Source of the DNA: Paulinella micropora
Lineage: Eukaryota; Cercozoa; Imbricatea; Euglyphida
Direction: 5' to 3'
NCBI GenBank assembly: GCA_009731375.1
Contig: BJOX01000342.1
Span: forward strand, 609,787 to 651,238
DNA: 41,452 nt
Shown here: positions 26,888-35,289 of the stretch, piece by piece
How positions within the stretch are numbered: position 1 is the stretch's first letter
Layout of the letters: every line of letters starts with the position of its first letter
The notes under the pieces: model-generated
What the model saw: the letters and a program-made list of their open reading frames with translations, nothing else
Databases searched by the model: none
Told to the model about the DNA's origin: nothing
Position numbers and translations under genes: made by a program

Positions 26888-27699
26888 ATGGACTATAAGG
26901 GAGGAAGAAGTTCTGGTATCTATTACATAAATAGTAAAAATATAATAACGGGAACAGACAGCGACTTTACACACGAAGTCGATATGAAGGGGCTAGACAA
27001 TCCCACACATTGTAAAATTCTTCATATTTATGTGCCGAAATCGTATTACTCTGTGGCTTCACCATATAATACTTTTACATTATCCGAAGACGGGTATGAG
27101 GCTTTAATTACAATACCTGAGGGAAACTACACAATGAACAACTTAAAAAATAAACTGGCCGAGGTACTGACGACAGAAAGTCCGAATGACTATACTTATG
27201 TTGTCTCAAGCAACAATACAAACACAGAAGCGGAGGATGGCAAATTAACATTCAGTGTTTTAAATAACGGAGGTATTCAACCGCGGTTTATATTTGATGG
27301 TGATACCCGTATTCACGAGGTAATGGGGTTTGATAGAAACTCAACATATTTCTTCGCTAATGATTTTATTAAATCGCCAAATGTAATTATTTTAACTGGT
27401 GAAAAAACTCTGTATCTTCAATCTGATTTGGTGAATGAAGGTGATAATCATGTGCTTCAAGAAATATACACAGCCAACGAAATTCGTTTGGGTCTGTTAT
27501 CTATGATGGAAGCGGTTCTGAGTATGGTAAAACATTGTCCGCTAATTCAAACAATGTATTTAGGTTTTACTTGACAGACGAAAACGACCAAGCAATAAAT
27601 CTTAATGGTTTGGGAATAGTTATAACATTATTGGTTTATCGTGAAACTAATTATTTTAGTTTATTTAATTCATTTTTCAATTTGTTAAAGGCGAGATAA
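26888..27699 (+). pseudogene. Penton-like minor capsid protein, frameshifted copy
   Basis: Starts MDYKGGRSSGIYYINSKNII. It is nearly identical to the intact copy at 28,211-29,023 for ~200 codons (HCKILHIYVPKSYYSVASPY, MGFDRNSTYFFANDF, LYLQSDLVNEGDNHVLQE). A base is missing near 27,486-27,491, so the first ORF reads out of frame to 27,574. The correct frame continues (FYLTDE equivalent, LNGLGIVITLLVYRETNYF) to TAA 27,697-27,699. Apart from that single indel it would be full length at 270 codons. It belongs to the first unit of the partial tandem duplication. Confidence 0.8.
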
Positions 27700-27786
27700 T
27701 AAACTTAATATTTATTTTAATTATTTTTTTATAAATATATTCTCGTGAATTAGTTAATTTACACTACTTCAAAAACAAAACAAAAA

Positions 27787-28018
27787 ATGCCCGTCCAATG
27801 CGGAGGAGAACTAGTCCATCAGACTAAGGAACTGCTCAATGGTAAGTATGAATTAACTAAACTTACCACTCGTGAAGGCTCGCAACCTGTCGCACTTACT
27901 ACTGCTGGTGGTATGGAAAAAATCTTTGAAATTCCCACTCGTCCTTTGAACCTTGCGAGGAGTGTGTTGCGATTTACTTACACTCCGTCTGATGCGGGGG
28001 GTGCGGGCCTGCTACAAT
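27787..28018 (+). pseudogene. Truncated MCP N-terminus joined to protease tail
   Basis: About 77 codons of MCP (MPVQCGGELVHQTKELLNGK, TTAGGMEKIFEIPTRPLNL, SVLRFTYTPSDAG), nearly identical to the start of the 29,216 gene. At 28,019-28,023 (around CGTAT) the sequence switches to the last ~40 codons of a protease in another frame. A short shared string at the switch suggests a microhomology junction. This is the breakpoint of a tandem duplication: a later gene (MCP) runs back into an earlier one (protease). The upstream leader, with TTTACACTACTTCAAAAACA, is the same as that of 29,216. Confidence 0.75.
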
Positions 28019-28150
28019 CGTATGAGGTTTCTTTTAGAGCGGGCAAAAGGTATTAAATTTAAATTTGCCAGCGGCTACACAGACTTAAAAGAAGTAGAGG
28101 CGGAGAAATTGAAAAAACAAAACGGATACGGATTTAATACTTATATTTAA
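28019..28150 (+). pseudogene. Protease C-terminal fragment
   Basis: Frame MRFLLERAKGIKFKFASGYT...NGYGFNTYI to TAA 28,148-28,150, matching the end of the proteases at 16,060-16,198 and 26,595-26,727. The catalytic His, acidic residue and Cys all lie upstream of the breakpoint and are lost. It marks the start of the second duplication unit, followed by a leader hairpin and the intact penton gene. Confidence 0.75.
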
Positions 28151-28182
28151 AATTGTTCTACTAAAATCATAATTTTGAGTTT

Positions 28183-28209
28183 GTAAGTGGTTTTTTAAAA
28201 AGCACTTAC
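28183..28209 (+). promoter_or_regulatory. Start-codon hairpin of the intact penton gene
   Basis: GTAAGTG (28,183-28,189) pairs with CACTTAC (28,203-28,209); ATG is at 28,211. Preceded by AATTTTGAGTTT, as at the MCP leader. It is the only copy of this type found in the 25.9-32 kb structural block. Confidence 0.65.
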
Positions 28210-28210
28210 G

Positions 28211-29023
28211 ATGGAGTATAAGGGAGGAAGAAGTTCTGGTATCTATTACATAAATAGTAAAAATAGAATAACGGGAACAGACAGCGACTTTACACACGAA
28301 GTCAATATGAAGGGGCTAGATAATCCCACATATTGTAAAATTCTTCATATTTATGTGCCTAAATCGTATTACTCTGTGGCTTCACCATATAATACTTTTA
28401 CATTATCCGAAGTCGGGTATGAGGCTTTAATTACAATACCTGAGGGAAACTACACAATGAACAACTTAAAAAATAAACTGGCCGAGGTACTGACGGCAGA
28501 AAGTCCGAATGACTATACTTATGTTGTCTCAAGCAACAATACAAACACAGAAGCGGAGGATGGTAAATTAACATTCAGTGTTTCAAATAACGGAGGTATT
28601 CAACCGCGGTTTATATTTGATGCTGATACACGTATTCACGAGGTAATGGGGTTTGATAGAAATTCAACATATTTCTTTGCAAATGATTTTATTAAATCGC
28701 CAAATGCAATTATTTTAACTGGTGAAAAAACTCTGTATCTTCAATCTGATTTGGTGAATGAAGGTGATAATCATGTGCTTCAAGAAATATACACAGCCAA
28801 CGAAATTCCTTTTGGTTCTGTTATCTATGATGGAAGCGGGTCTGAGTATGGTAAAACATTGTCCGCTAATTCAAACAATGTATTCAGGTTTTACTTGACA
28901 GACGAAAATGACCAAGCAATAAATCTTAATGGTTTAGGTATCGTTATGACTTTATTGGTTTATCGTGAAACTAATTATTTTAGTTTATTTAATTCATTTT
29001 TCAATTTGTTGAAATCCCGATGA
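28211..29023 (+). CDS. Penton-like minor capsid protein, intact
   Basis: Complete 270-aa ORF. The N-terminus MEYKGGRSSGIYYINSKNRI includes the Y-x-N-S-x-N-R-I-x-G-T-x-S-D-F signature. ILHIYVPKSYYSVASPYNTF, ITIPEGNYTMNNLKNKL, GGIQPRFIFDADTRIHEVMG and a C-terminal LNGLGIVMTLLVYRETNYF follow. The fold expected from family membership is a single jelly roll forming capsid vertices. It differs from the copy at 26,888 by few codons and from 16,292 by more, so two penton lineages exist here. Followed by a pair of GAT...ATC palindromes and then the MCP gene. Confidence 0.8.
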   Translation: MEYKGGRSSGIYYINSKNRITGTDSDFTHEVNMKGLDNPTYCKILHIYVPKSYYSVASPYNTFTLSEVGYEALITIPEGNYTMNNLKNKLAEVLTAESPNDYTYVVSSNNTNTEAEDGKLTFSVSNNGGIQPRFIFDADTRIHEVMGFDRNSTYFFANDFIKSPNAIILTGEKTLYLQSDLVNEGDNHVLQEIYTANEIPFGSVIYDGSGSEYGKTLSANSNNVFRFYLTDENDQAINLNGLGIVMTLLVYRETNYFSLFNSFFNLLKSR

Positions 29024-29132
29024 TATTTGAGAATTGCGCTTCGTGCTACGCACTCTCGCTTATTCTCAAACATCGACAACCATTAATTATTTTTTACGAT
29101 GTTTTATGATGACGAAGTCAGAATAAAATATC
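29022..29132. repeat. GAT...ATC palindromic elements between penton'' and MCP''
   Basis: GATATTTGAGAAT (29,022-29,034) pairs with ATTCTCAAACATC (29,062-29,074). GATGTTTTAT (29,098-29,107) pairs with ATAAAATATC (29,123-29,132), with an inner TGAC/GTCA around GAA. The second differs from 3,006-3,040 by a compensated G-C to A-T change in the outer stem. Confidence 0.7.
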
Positions 29133-29215
29133 AATTTATTTTAATTATTTATTTTTTTCTATAAATATATTTCGTGTATTAATCAACTTACACTACTTCA
29201 AAAACAAAACAAAAA

Positions 29216-30697
29216 ATGCCTGTCCAATACGGAGGAGAACTAGTCCATCAGACTAAGGAACTGCTCACTGGTAAGTATGAATTAACTAAACTTACCACCC
29301 GTGAAGGCTCGCAACCTGTTGCGCTTACTACTGCTGGTGGTATGGAAAACACATTTGAAATTCCTACTCGTCCTTTGAACCTTGCGAGGAGTGTGTTGCG
29401 ATTTACTTACACTCCGTCTGGTGCGGGTGCTGGTGGTCGCTACAATCGTATCTATATGGATTGTCTGTCTATGATGAAAACTATTGAATTGCGAAGCCGA
29501 AGCGGGCAGTATCTGTGTAATCTTCAACATGTGGGGAACTACACTAAGGTGATATGGAAACCAGAAATGAAGTATGAAAAATTTATGGCACTTGAAAACC
29601 ACGGCGGTGCTGTGGCTAGCGGTGCTATGCTTCAAAGGTGTAATGCTGGAAAAGTTGAAATTGGAACTAGAGTAGAAAGAAAAACAATTACTGATGCGGC
29701 AGATGTAGCAGGTCTTAAGGCTGCAGTTCAAGGATATTACAAAGTGCCACTTGTTAATGCCCGTCGCCACAATGATACCGCTCTCGCTGATAGCACTGCT
29801 GGAACCTATAGCTTTGTTAATGTTCCTTTCGAGGAGGCTAAGTATTTTGAAGGCGGGGCTGATAATACTGCCACCCCTGTTATTAATGTTAAGTTTCCTT
29901 TGGGTATGCTGTTTGGTACTATTTTTGAACTGGATAAGACTATCGGATTTAATGAAATTTTGGATTTGCGTGTTGTGTGGGCTGAAACCAACCACTCTTC
30001 ATTCTATGGTACTGATGAGAGTGCTATCTCTGCTGTTGCTGCAGCTACAACCTCTGGTGTTATCGTCTCTAACCTAAATCTATTCCTTGCTGTTGAGACT
30101 GACCCGAATGTTATCCTTGGTGTCCAGCAAAAGATTGCGGGTGAAGGCTTTCCATTTAAGATTGAGTATCCTATCGCTTGGAAGCAAAGTCTTCAAACAA
30201 ACCAACAGAACTATGTTATTAAGATGAACCGCTCGCAGGGTGAAAGAATTCGTCGTATTTATACTTCCGCCTTTCATTTCACTGAGAGTGCTAATACTTC
30301 TTTTGATAATGACAACAGGGCGGATGCTAAAATTATTTCTTATTATACAACCCTTGACGGCTCTCGTCTTCAATAATTTGACATTGACACTTCTGAGAAT
30401 GAAGACTATATGATTTTGAAGGATAAGTTGAAAGGAAGTGCTATCCTAAACAGCGATGTTTATCATTACAACTGGTTCCACGTAGATACTTGGGACAATA
30501 ACCGCCCGCTGTGCGATAAGGACACAGACGGCTATGAGGTGAGCGGTTTAAGCCTAGACACTGAGAGGCGATATGAATTCGTTTCAACTACAAGTAATAA
30601 TGCGAGTGGTGCTGGCGTAACTAATCTTAACCATTACACATTCGCCATTCTTCAACGTAGTGTGCTTGTTAAAGGAGTTGAAATTTTGATGAGTTAA
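29216..30697 (+). pseudogene. Major capsid protein with one in-frame stop
   Basis: Same length as the intact MCP (493 codons plus stop). It starts MPVQYGGELVHQTKELLTGK after TTTTTTTCTATAAATATATTTCG. Landmarks are IYMDCLSMMKTIEL, YTKVIWKPEMKYEKFMAL, INVKFPLGMLFGTIFELDKTI, GERIRRIYTSAFHF and YNWFHVDTWD. A TAA at 30,374-30,376 replaces the Gln codon kept at 103-105. Otherwise the frame is open. Sequence identity to the 17,289 MCP is only moderate, so they represent different viral lineages. From 30,272 on, the DNA is almost identical to the window's left end. Confidence 0.85.
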
Positions 30698-30751
30698 AAA
30701 AGAATAATAAAATAAAAATAAAAATTATTTTTTTGATAATATAGACCTACA

Positions 30752-31989
30752 ATGTCCCACCAAAGAAACTTAGTCACACAAAATCCGGACTGAGAATTTA
30801 TAAACGTCAGGGTTGGATATGATGGTGATATTGAAACAAATAATTCAAAAACCGCTTTTGGCGAAGCAGTAGTAGGTCAATTAACACCAGTATTACAAGA
30901 AATCTTTCCATATACAATTAATACTAGGATATGGACAAAAACAGAAACAAAATCGTCTGTGTCATTTTTGAATAATATGGCTGAATTGAAAACAACTGCT
31001 GATGCTACGGCAGATGCTAGACTGGTAAGTAAAAGGAGAATAAAATATAGAACTGGAATGGGTGTCCTAGCCCGATTTACTGCTATATGGACAACGGATG
31101 ATACAAAAGATTACTATTCATATATTGGAATAGGAAATGATCTCGTTGATGGATTTTATTTTTACAAAAATAAGCAGGAATGAATATTGCACATATTAAA
31201 GGAGGTGTCGCAAATTATATTGACCAAGAAGACTGGGACGACCCTTGCGATGGAACTTCGGCTGATGCCTGACTTAGACTGGAGCAGAGGAAATGTATTT
31301 CAAATTCAATTTCAGTATCTTGGGTTTGGTGCTATTAAGTTTTATATTGAAAATCCCATAACAGGATTATTTCAATTAGTTCATATGATTGAGTATGCGA
31401 ATGCTAATAATGGTGTAAGCCTGCGAAATACAACATTACCTTTTACGGCAGTAATGAGAAATGATGCAAAGACTGGAATACAATCACTTAAAACAGCGAG
31501 TGCCAGTTTATTCATTGAGGGAACGAATACTATTAATACCAGCATAACAAACGAAGTGGAAGGAAGTAAAGCAGCAAACACCACTGAAAGTCCTATTATT
31601 AGTATCAGGAATAAAGCAACATTTGATGCGGGTGGTGCTAATTTAACAAATTATTCAAATGTTTATCCCACTTTAATAAGTATTACAAATGAAGATAGTA
31701 AGTCGAATGTTGTCAGAATGGTATTAAATGGAACACTAACTGGAGCAGGTTTTGCAGATGTTGATTCTAAGTATTCAATTGTAGATACTGACACAAAGGC
31801 GAGTGCTATCGCAAACTGAATCACAATTTTTAAACTATATGTAAATAGTGCTTCAACTCAACAAATTAATCTTAGAAATTATGATAGTACCTATCGCCGA
31901 GTGATGTATTGACTTTTACGCAGAAGTGTGTCTCTGCTGGTGGAGGAGGAAACGTCAATATTATCGCTAATTTTATTGAGGATCATTGA
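30752..31989 (+). pseudogene. Fibre-like structural protein, fourth copy, multiply broken
   Basis: Starts ATG 30,752 (MSHQRNLVTQNPD) and meets TGA at 30,791-30,793. A one-base loss near 31,168-31,176 gives the short ORF end KNKQE. ORF 31,187-31,819 then covers FQYLGFGAIKFYIENP and the beta-rich part to a TGA where copy 1,673 has Gly. Another frame change near 31,885 precedes the end EDH and TGA 31,987-31,989. The first half shares all lesions with 481-1,173, and the second half shares the late frame change with 1,673-2,911. Confidence 0.75.
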
Positions 31990-32285
31990 TGTGGATGGAT
32001 GGACGGAGTATTTTTATATTAAATATAAACTCCAACCATTATATAAAATGAACTACAACAAATATCAGAATGGAAAAATCTACAAACTTATCTGTAATGA
32101 AACAGGTGAGGTGTATATCGGAAGCACGATTAAAACATTAGAGCAGAGAGTTAAATCTCACACATACAATTTTAATCAGTATAAACGAGGTGAGACAAAT
32201 TACACTTATTCGTTTTCAATTATAGAAAAGAACGACTATAGGATTGAATTGATTGAGGCTTTTCCTTGTGATAGCCACCTTGAAT

Positions 32286-34067
32286 CATATGTAGTTAGCT
32301 GCCCATCAAAAGTCTAATAAATAACAGTTTAATTTTCACTTAATTTCAAGGTACGATTTCATTTATTTAAGTGATTACTTTGAATTCTACATAAAAAAAA
32401 ATAAATTGAGATATGATGGTTCTTGCGTTGTAAGCATTCTTGCATCCAACCAGTAACTTTTTTGCTACTCCCTCCGGCCCGCACATTTTTGAGCGTGAAG
32501 TTTCACGATTGCCTAGGAAATTCTACGGGTTTTTTGGTTGAGCTGGGGAAATGTTTTTTTTTACACTGGGGAATTTTTTTTTCACTGGAAAAATAGTGTC
32601 AGAGGCCTACACACACAGCTAGTTTCTGATGTGTAAGGAACACATAATGAATGAAGAACGTAAGAATTCAGTTCACTGAGTTTCAAGGAACATATGTATA
32701 TACTTTTCATTAAAATAGCATTTGTATATACTGAGCAATTTCAAAGTGAAAACCGGTCGTAATGAATCAAAGCAAAATAAAAAAATCGTCATAGAAGCTG
32801 TATTATTCATTACTTGAAATGTTGCTGGAAAGTAGTTAATTCAACTCCTATGTTCACTAGTTGAACATTCCTGACTTTTTGTGGCTTATTTTTTTGTGTG
32901 TCTAAAAATATAAAGTCAGACATTTTTTGAAGCATGAAACTCGAGAAGGCAGTGACCTTGTGTGCATTTCAGGAGGTCTGTGCACATATTCTGAGGCTTG
33001 GAATAGCATCACAATAAACAAAAACATCATTTTCAACAATAAAATTGAAAGAAGCGATGCGCTCTCATCGATTTTTAAAAAATATAAAGTCAGACGTTTT
33101 TTGAAGCATGAAACTCGAGAAGGCAGTGACCTTGTATGCATTTCAGGAGGTCTGTGCACATGTTCTGAGGCTTGGAATAGCATCACAATAAACAAAAACA
33201 TCATTTTCAACAATAAAATTGAAAGGAGCGATGCGCTCAGCTCTTATCGATTTTCAAAGTGATGTTTTGGTCAATACCATCGAAAAATCGCTGTGTGAAA
33301 TCTCATTGTGTATTCAAATTACCAAGGACAGGCTTTGTGAATTTACGTGTATTAAGTATACAAACAGATTTAGACATTCTATAGTCCTATACAAACTGAT
33401 TTCTAATCACAAAACATAACTTTCCATTTTTTCATTGTAAAAAAATACCACCAAACACCAAGTAAGTTTGTCGTACAGAAGAGGAATTTTATTGAACAAA
33501 TTTATACAAGTGTTCTTGAACTACTATCCTATTGAACTATCAAGGCGAAGACCACCAAAGATACAAGGAGCTACAAAAATCAACAACGAAAACGAGTGCA
33601 CAGACACCATTTTTGACATGGGAAATTTCACGACCTCTTCCAAAAATCAACACCGCAAAAATCGGGTCACTGCCGTATAAAAAAGTGAGGGCCGGCTTGA
33701 ACAACATGCATTTTTCATGTCAAAAAGGGGCTGCGATCTAGTTCTGAACCAGAAGGTTTTATAACATTTCAAATATACAAAATAAAAGAAAAAAATCCAA
33801 TCTATTCCCCACAGTAATTTTCAGCGACTTTAATTAACATCGCTCATAGTGGTTTTTTTCAAAAAAACTTCCTCAATCAGAACGTGTTGTATTTGACCAC
33901 AAAGATGTGCAGTCAAGAAGTGACATATCATTGTTTTTTTTATAGTGGGGAATAGTTCAAGACATGTATAATTAATTTTTGAAAACAGTTTGAACACATC
34001 TATTTTAGTTTAAACGCAGATTTGCGCCCCGATTTCACTGCATTTATTTACATGCTAACTACATATG
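32286..34067. mobile_element. Non-autonomous DNA transposon with 14-bp terminal inverted repeats
   Basis: CATATGTAGTTAGC at 32,286-32,299 and its exact reverse complement GCTAACTACATATG at 34,054-34,067 bound the insertion in the GIY-YIG gene. CATATG is itself palindromic, so the target duplication cannot be fixed: TA (mariner-like, with the element running TGTAG...CTACA) or the six bases CATATG are both possible. The inside is A+T-rich with no convincing coding region (short ORFs only) and contains a 174-bp tandem repeat. No transposase was recognised. It probably arrived after integration of the virus into the host. Confidence 0.75.
32902..33250. repeat. 174-bp tandem repeat, two copies
   Basis: Two head-to-tail copies start at about 32,902 and 33,076 (TAAAGTCAGAC at 32,911 and 33,085; period 174). 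They differ at few positions (for example CATTTTTTG against CGTTTTTTG) and contain GAAACTCGAGAAGGCAGTG and GATGCGCTC. They lie within the TIR element. The ORFs across them simply repeat the same peptide and are not credible genes. Confidence 0.8.
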
Positions 34068-34382
34068 TTAGAACAGAGAGAAGGATGCTGGATAAGACAT
34101 ACAAAGTGTATAAACGATAATTTTAAAACTGGTATCACAGTCCCATGCAATCAGAACAAAAAAGAATACAATAGACAGTACAAAGAAATTCATAAGGAGA
34201 GATTGAGAGCCCATAATCTAAAAAAAGTTGAATGCCCATGTGGAAGACGAATTGTTCATTCACACAGAAAAAGACATAAACATTCTACATATCATTTAAA
34301 ATGGGTTATAAGATGTCATAATGAACTAAATCATTTGTAGAAACAAAAAAAAAATAAAAAAATACAATGTAATATCTATCAA

Positions 34383-34917
34383 TCACAGATATTTTTTTAC
34401 CGCATCTTTATTATTAAAATAAGGTTGTTGAATTAAATATTCAAGGTATGGTTTATCAATCTTAGCAACATCTTCAATTTTCATTTTTTTATACTTTCCA
34501 TATTGAAGAAAAATATCGGTTTGCTGACCGAAGGTCGCATCTTCAATTACGTCGGAGTCATTTTGCTGGTATTCTTTCTTTAATATACATCCTTCTTTTG
34601 TACATGTAGCATTCGCTATCTCTTCACCAACATTAGCCTTGATTTCAGTGATACTAGTCTCTTTTAAATCAGTTGTCTTAAAAGGTGTGCTTGGTTCCTC
34701 CATTATAATTTTTGCTAGTGTAGCCTCCAATGGAATNNNNNNNNNNTAATGGAACAACTACTTTCACATTGCCATCCCTCGGCTTGTATTGTTTATAGAA
34801 AGAAACAATGTCAGGCTTAGTCCATTTAATTGTGGGTTTCTTAATTTCAATGTCAAGGTTCCATTTGTCAATTTCATTTAAGTAGTCCTGTTTGTTTGAC
34901 AGGTCAGTCATTGACAT
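34383..34917 (-). pseudogene. DUF3820-like protein with N-terminal extension, assembly gap inside
   Basis: Sister of 3,039-3,546. N-terminal part MSMTDLSNKQDYLNEIDKWN to the 10-N gap at 34,737-34,746; after it TPFKATDLKETSI-like sequence, CTKEGC, DIFLQYGKYKKMKIEDVAKI, YLEYLIQQPYF and TGA 34,383-34,385. Here the C-terminal motif is in frame, so this copy shows the full protein. Short sequence (AATGGAA) is repeated on both sides of the gap, so the gap may be an overlap artefact and the gene may be whole. Followed on the same strand by the 95-aa paralogue, as at 3,039-3,873. Confidence 0.6.
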
Positions 34918-34951
34918 ATATAAATATTAAAAAAATCTTTTAGCAAAAATA

Positions 34952-35239
34952 TTAAACATATTTTTTTACTTCACTTTTAATGTCTGTAAATTTATCAAAC
35001 CACGGCTGTTTCATAACCCATTCAAGATATGGTTTGTCAATGGCAGCAACATCTTGAATTTTTTTTCCTTTGTATTTGCCAAACGGAAAAACATCGGTTG
35101 GCTTTCCTTCTCTACTTTTTTCAATTGCCTTAATTTCTTCATCAATCATCTGTTGGACATCTCTTACTGGAAAGAATTCTTTATTCTTCTCAATTGAAAG
35201 TCGTCCAAATTTTTCAGATAGTCTGGTGAGGGTGGTCAT
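34952..35239 (-). CDS. DUF3820-like small protein (95 aa), right-hand copy
   Basis: Intact and nearly identical to 3,586-3,873 (differences such as FFPVRDV against FFSVRDV). It carries the FPFGKYKGKKIQDVAAIDKP motif and YLEWVMKQPWF. At 3,930 the left copy is followed upstream by PolB-1's 3' end; here the matching sequence ends after AAAAAAATTAATTAAT (about 35,289) and unrelated DNA begins. It is therefore the last gene of the viral region, with the polymerase missing. Confidence 0.7.
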   Translation of the reverse strand: MTTLTRLSEKFGRLSIEKNKEFFPVRDVQQMIDEEIKAIEKSREGKPTDVFPFGKYKGKKIQDVAAIDKPYLEWVMKQPWFDKFTDIKSEVKKYV

Positions 35240-35289
35240 TGGTCTATGTAGATTGGTAAAAAAAAATTTATGGAAAAAAATTAATTAAT

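Larger units (their letters stand above)
32048..34340 (+). pseudogene. GIY-YIG endonuclease split by an inserted element
   Basis: N-terminal half 32,048-32,285: MNYNKYQNGKIYKLICNETG, EVYIGSTIKTLEQRVKSHTY (GIY-YIG core with Arg), RIELIEAFPCDSHLES. C-terminal half from 34,068: LEQREGCWIRHTKCINDN (expected catalytic Glu), a Lys/Tyr linker, then CPCGRRIVHSHRKRHKHSTYH zinc finger, to TAG 34,338-34,340. The 1.8 kb between them is bounded by 14-bp perfect inverted repeats. The order and spacing of family motifs across the gap show that a single gene was interrupted. The equivalent place near 2,912-3,039 has no such gene. Confidence 0.8.

Noticed and set aside
29282-29995. Minus-strand 237-codon ORF
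   Set aside because: Antisense shadow of the MCP gene; no motif, and codon pattern follows the MCP frame.
1-31989. Alternative genetic code, because several genes contain single in-frame stops
   Set aside because: TAA, TAG and TGA all occur, they replace different residues (Gln, Gly, Tyr), and intact genes such as the MCP at 17,289 need no recoding.
32927-33262. ORF with duplicated peptide
   Set aside because: It is just the 174-bp tandem repeat read twice; there is no start context and the opposite strand shows a similar artefact.
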